From: an uncultured Eubacterium sp.
Lineage (GTDB): Bacteria > Bacillota > Clostridia > Oscillospirales > Acutalibacteraceae
NCBI GenBank assembly: GCA_900539325.1
Contig: UQCC01000014.1
Span: 1-39,990 of the forward strand
Direction: 5' to 3'
DNA: 39,990 nucleotides
In this document: piece by piece, positions 39,028 to 39,990 of the stretch
Position numbering within the stretch: position 1 is the stretch's first letter
How the letters are laid out: each line of letters starts with the position of its first letter
Position numbers and translations under genes: made by a program
The notes under the pieces: model-generated
What the model was told of the DNA's origin: nothing
Databases searched by the model: none
What the model saw: the letters and a program-made list of their open reading frames with translations, nothing else

Positions 39028-39585
39028 TTATATCTCAATTTTTAAAGCAATTTCTGCACATGAATGTGCAGAATATGAATTTGAATTTGAATATATCGAA
39101 TTATCAATAATACAATTAATTACATTAATAACACCACTATGAGTTACAAGTAGAACATTTTTATCATAAACTGAAACTTCACAAACAAAATTCTTCCAAG
39201 CATTGCTTACTCTTTCATAAAACTCCATTGGGCTTTCACCATTAGGATAATGTTCATTCCATGCCAATTTACGCCAATATAAATTTGGATATTTTTCTTC
39301 GGCCAACTTGTTATCAATTCCGGCAAGATCGCCATTATTAACCTCTCTAAAATCAGGAAGAAATTCAATTGGCAAATGTAACTTTTGAGATATTATTTCA
39401 GCAGTTTGCTTTGCTCTCTTTAAATCACTTGAATATAATTTACATATATTATATTTATGCTGATTATTTAATAAATCGTCTGCAAATTGAATCGATTGCT
39501 GAACGCCTAAAGCTGTTAAAGGAGTATCACTCCATCCACCACGAACCGTATCGTCATCTTGTCCATGTCTAACTATATATATCAT
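39028..39585 (-). CDS. Histidine phosphatase (phosphoglycerate-mutase-like)
   Basis: This 185-residue protein has the catalytic RHG motif at the very start (MIYIVRHGQDDD) with the phospho-His, SDLKRAKQTAEII for the second arginine, and VTHSGVINVI for the second histidine. Such enzymes remove phosphate from small molecules (alpha-ribazole phosphate, sugars, nucleotides) or proteins. The longer frame to 39759 crosses the repeat copy 2 and is not part of the protein; GGGGGAGTATTT supports the ATG at 39585. Substrate unknown. Confidence 0.85.
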   Translation of the reverse strand: MIYIVRHGQDDDTVRGGWSDTPLTALGVQQSIQFADDLLNNQHKYNICKLYSSDLKRAKQTAEIISQKLHLPIEFLPDFREVNNGDLAGIDNKLAEEKYPNLYWRKLAWNEHYPNGESPMEFYERVSNAWKNFVCEVSVYDKNVLLVTHSGVINVINCIIDNSIYSNSNSYSAHSCAEIALKIEI

Positions 39586-39649
39586 AAATACTCCCCCATT
39601 CCCTTTATTTTCAATATAACACAAAATAAAATAATTGTCTACAAAAAAG

Positions 39650-39829
39650 ACCATAGGGGTGAACTGAGTTTGCTTAAAGAAATTAAAAAAGCCTCCACTT
39701 GTTGTACAAGAGGAGGTGGATTTTGCGAAGCAAAAGACGGTGGGGTTAAGATAAAACACAATCTATTTACGAAATTTGTCGAAAAAAGGATGTGAATAAT
39801 TTTCACATAAAGAAAGTTTGTCTGCAAAG
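39650..39829 (+). repeat. Structured intergenic repeat, copy 2
   Basis: Matches 38731-38911 through nearly the whole length, including both inner hairpins. The 15 bp before it (TTGTCTACAAAAAAG) resemble the end of a preceding unit, as if an upstream copy had been lost. The two copies flank the histidine phosphatase gene. Confidence 0.8.
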
Positions 39830-39962
39830 AATTCGTAGAAGCAACGGAAATATAAAAAACACTCGAAAGAGTGGTTTGTATTAGATGTCGGCGTCTCGTC
39901 AAAACATATTCCGTATAGAACAAAACATAGTTTTATAAATATACTGCATATGTTTTTCCTCT

Positions 39963-39989
39963 CACAACAAGCGCAGGCTGCTTGTTGTG
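39963..39989. other. Strong hairpin at the window edge
   Basis: CACAACAAGC pairs exactly with GCTTGTTGTG around GCAGGCT. Its transcript direction cannot be decided because the window ends here. The 130 bp before it (39830-39960) show no gene, only a small CACTC/GAGTG hairpin. Confidence 0.5.
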
Positions 39990-39990
39990 T

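Noticed and set aside
39586..39923. Frames running through repeat copy 2, including an N-terminal extension of the histidine phosphatase
   Set aside because: They translate repeat sequence; the RHG motif requires the start at 39585.
1..39990. CRISPR array, rRNA or complete tRNA
   Set aside because: No regularly spaced repeats, rRNA signatures or complete cloverleaf sequence was found by eye; only the tRNA-Leu half is present.

Overview
The window looks like a chromosome segment of a spore-forming, low-GC Firmicute of the Clostridia, probably a gut Oscillospiraceae/Ruminococcaceae-type organism. The grounds are the SASP remnant, the rimP-nusA-ylxR-ylxQ-infB-rbfA-nrnA-truB-ribF order, strong GGAGG ribosome binding sites, TTGACA/TATAAT promoters, a stand-alone PduL and a Fru-type PTS. 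I cannot name the genus from sequence alone. No rRNA, intact tRNA or CRISPR array was seen.

Positions 1-11,430 are accessory DNA. A 3' half of a tRNA-Leu(CAG) gene, broken at the anticodon loop (477-530), looks like the scar of an integrated element. Next comes a minus-strand cargo block: a VbhA-like antitoxin with a Fic toxin, a GNAT acetyltransferase, a frameshifted S51 peptidase, an APH-family kinase and a VOC protein. Beyond it lies a 763-residue protein that joins a PD-(D/E)XK-like nuclease motif to an N6-adenine methylase (type IIG restriction-modification). A tyrosine recombinase gene and a large serine recombinase with a TnpW-like partner follow. The serine-recombinase element ends exactly where the 3' part of an alpha/beta-type SASP gene begins (11,246), so it appears to have split that spore gene.

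The most interesting structure is at 7,089-7,357. Two exact 20-bp inverted copies of a recombinase-core-like site flank about 230 bp just upstream of the restriction-modification gene and just downstream of the tyrosine recombinase gene. The segment holds a strong promoter that now points away from the restriction gene and a terminator that blocks transcription toward it. Flipping the segment would place the promoter about 60 nt before the restriction start codon. I read this as a candidate phase-variable invertible promoter, caught in the OFF state.

Positions 11,435-35,974 are mainly housekeeping: a DUF3048 membrane-anchored protein; two uncharacterised genes with a hairpin over the second gene's ribosome binding site; orphan hypAB; and a fructose operon fruR-fruK-fruA-ptsH-ptsI that also carries the general PTS proteins. 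A secreted helical-toroid/Fn3 protein is controlled by a cobalamin riboswitch with its own promoter and terminator. A GH95 alpha-L-fucosidase gene overlaps an asparaginase-family gene. The nusA-infB operon runs through to riboflavin kinase and a HAD phosphatase, and pduL follows.

Positions 35,973-39,990 hold small accessory genes (a DUF3784-like membrane protein, an HD hydrolase, a NUDIX hydrolase, a small radical SAM protein and a histidine phosphatase) and two copies of a structured repeat of about 180 bp that flank the phosphatase gene.
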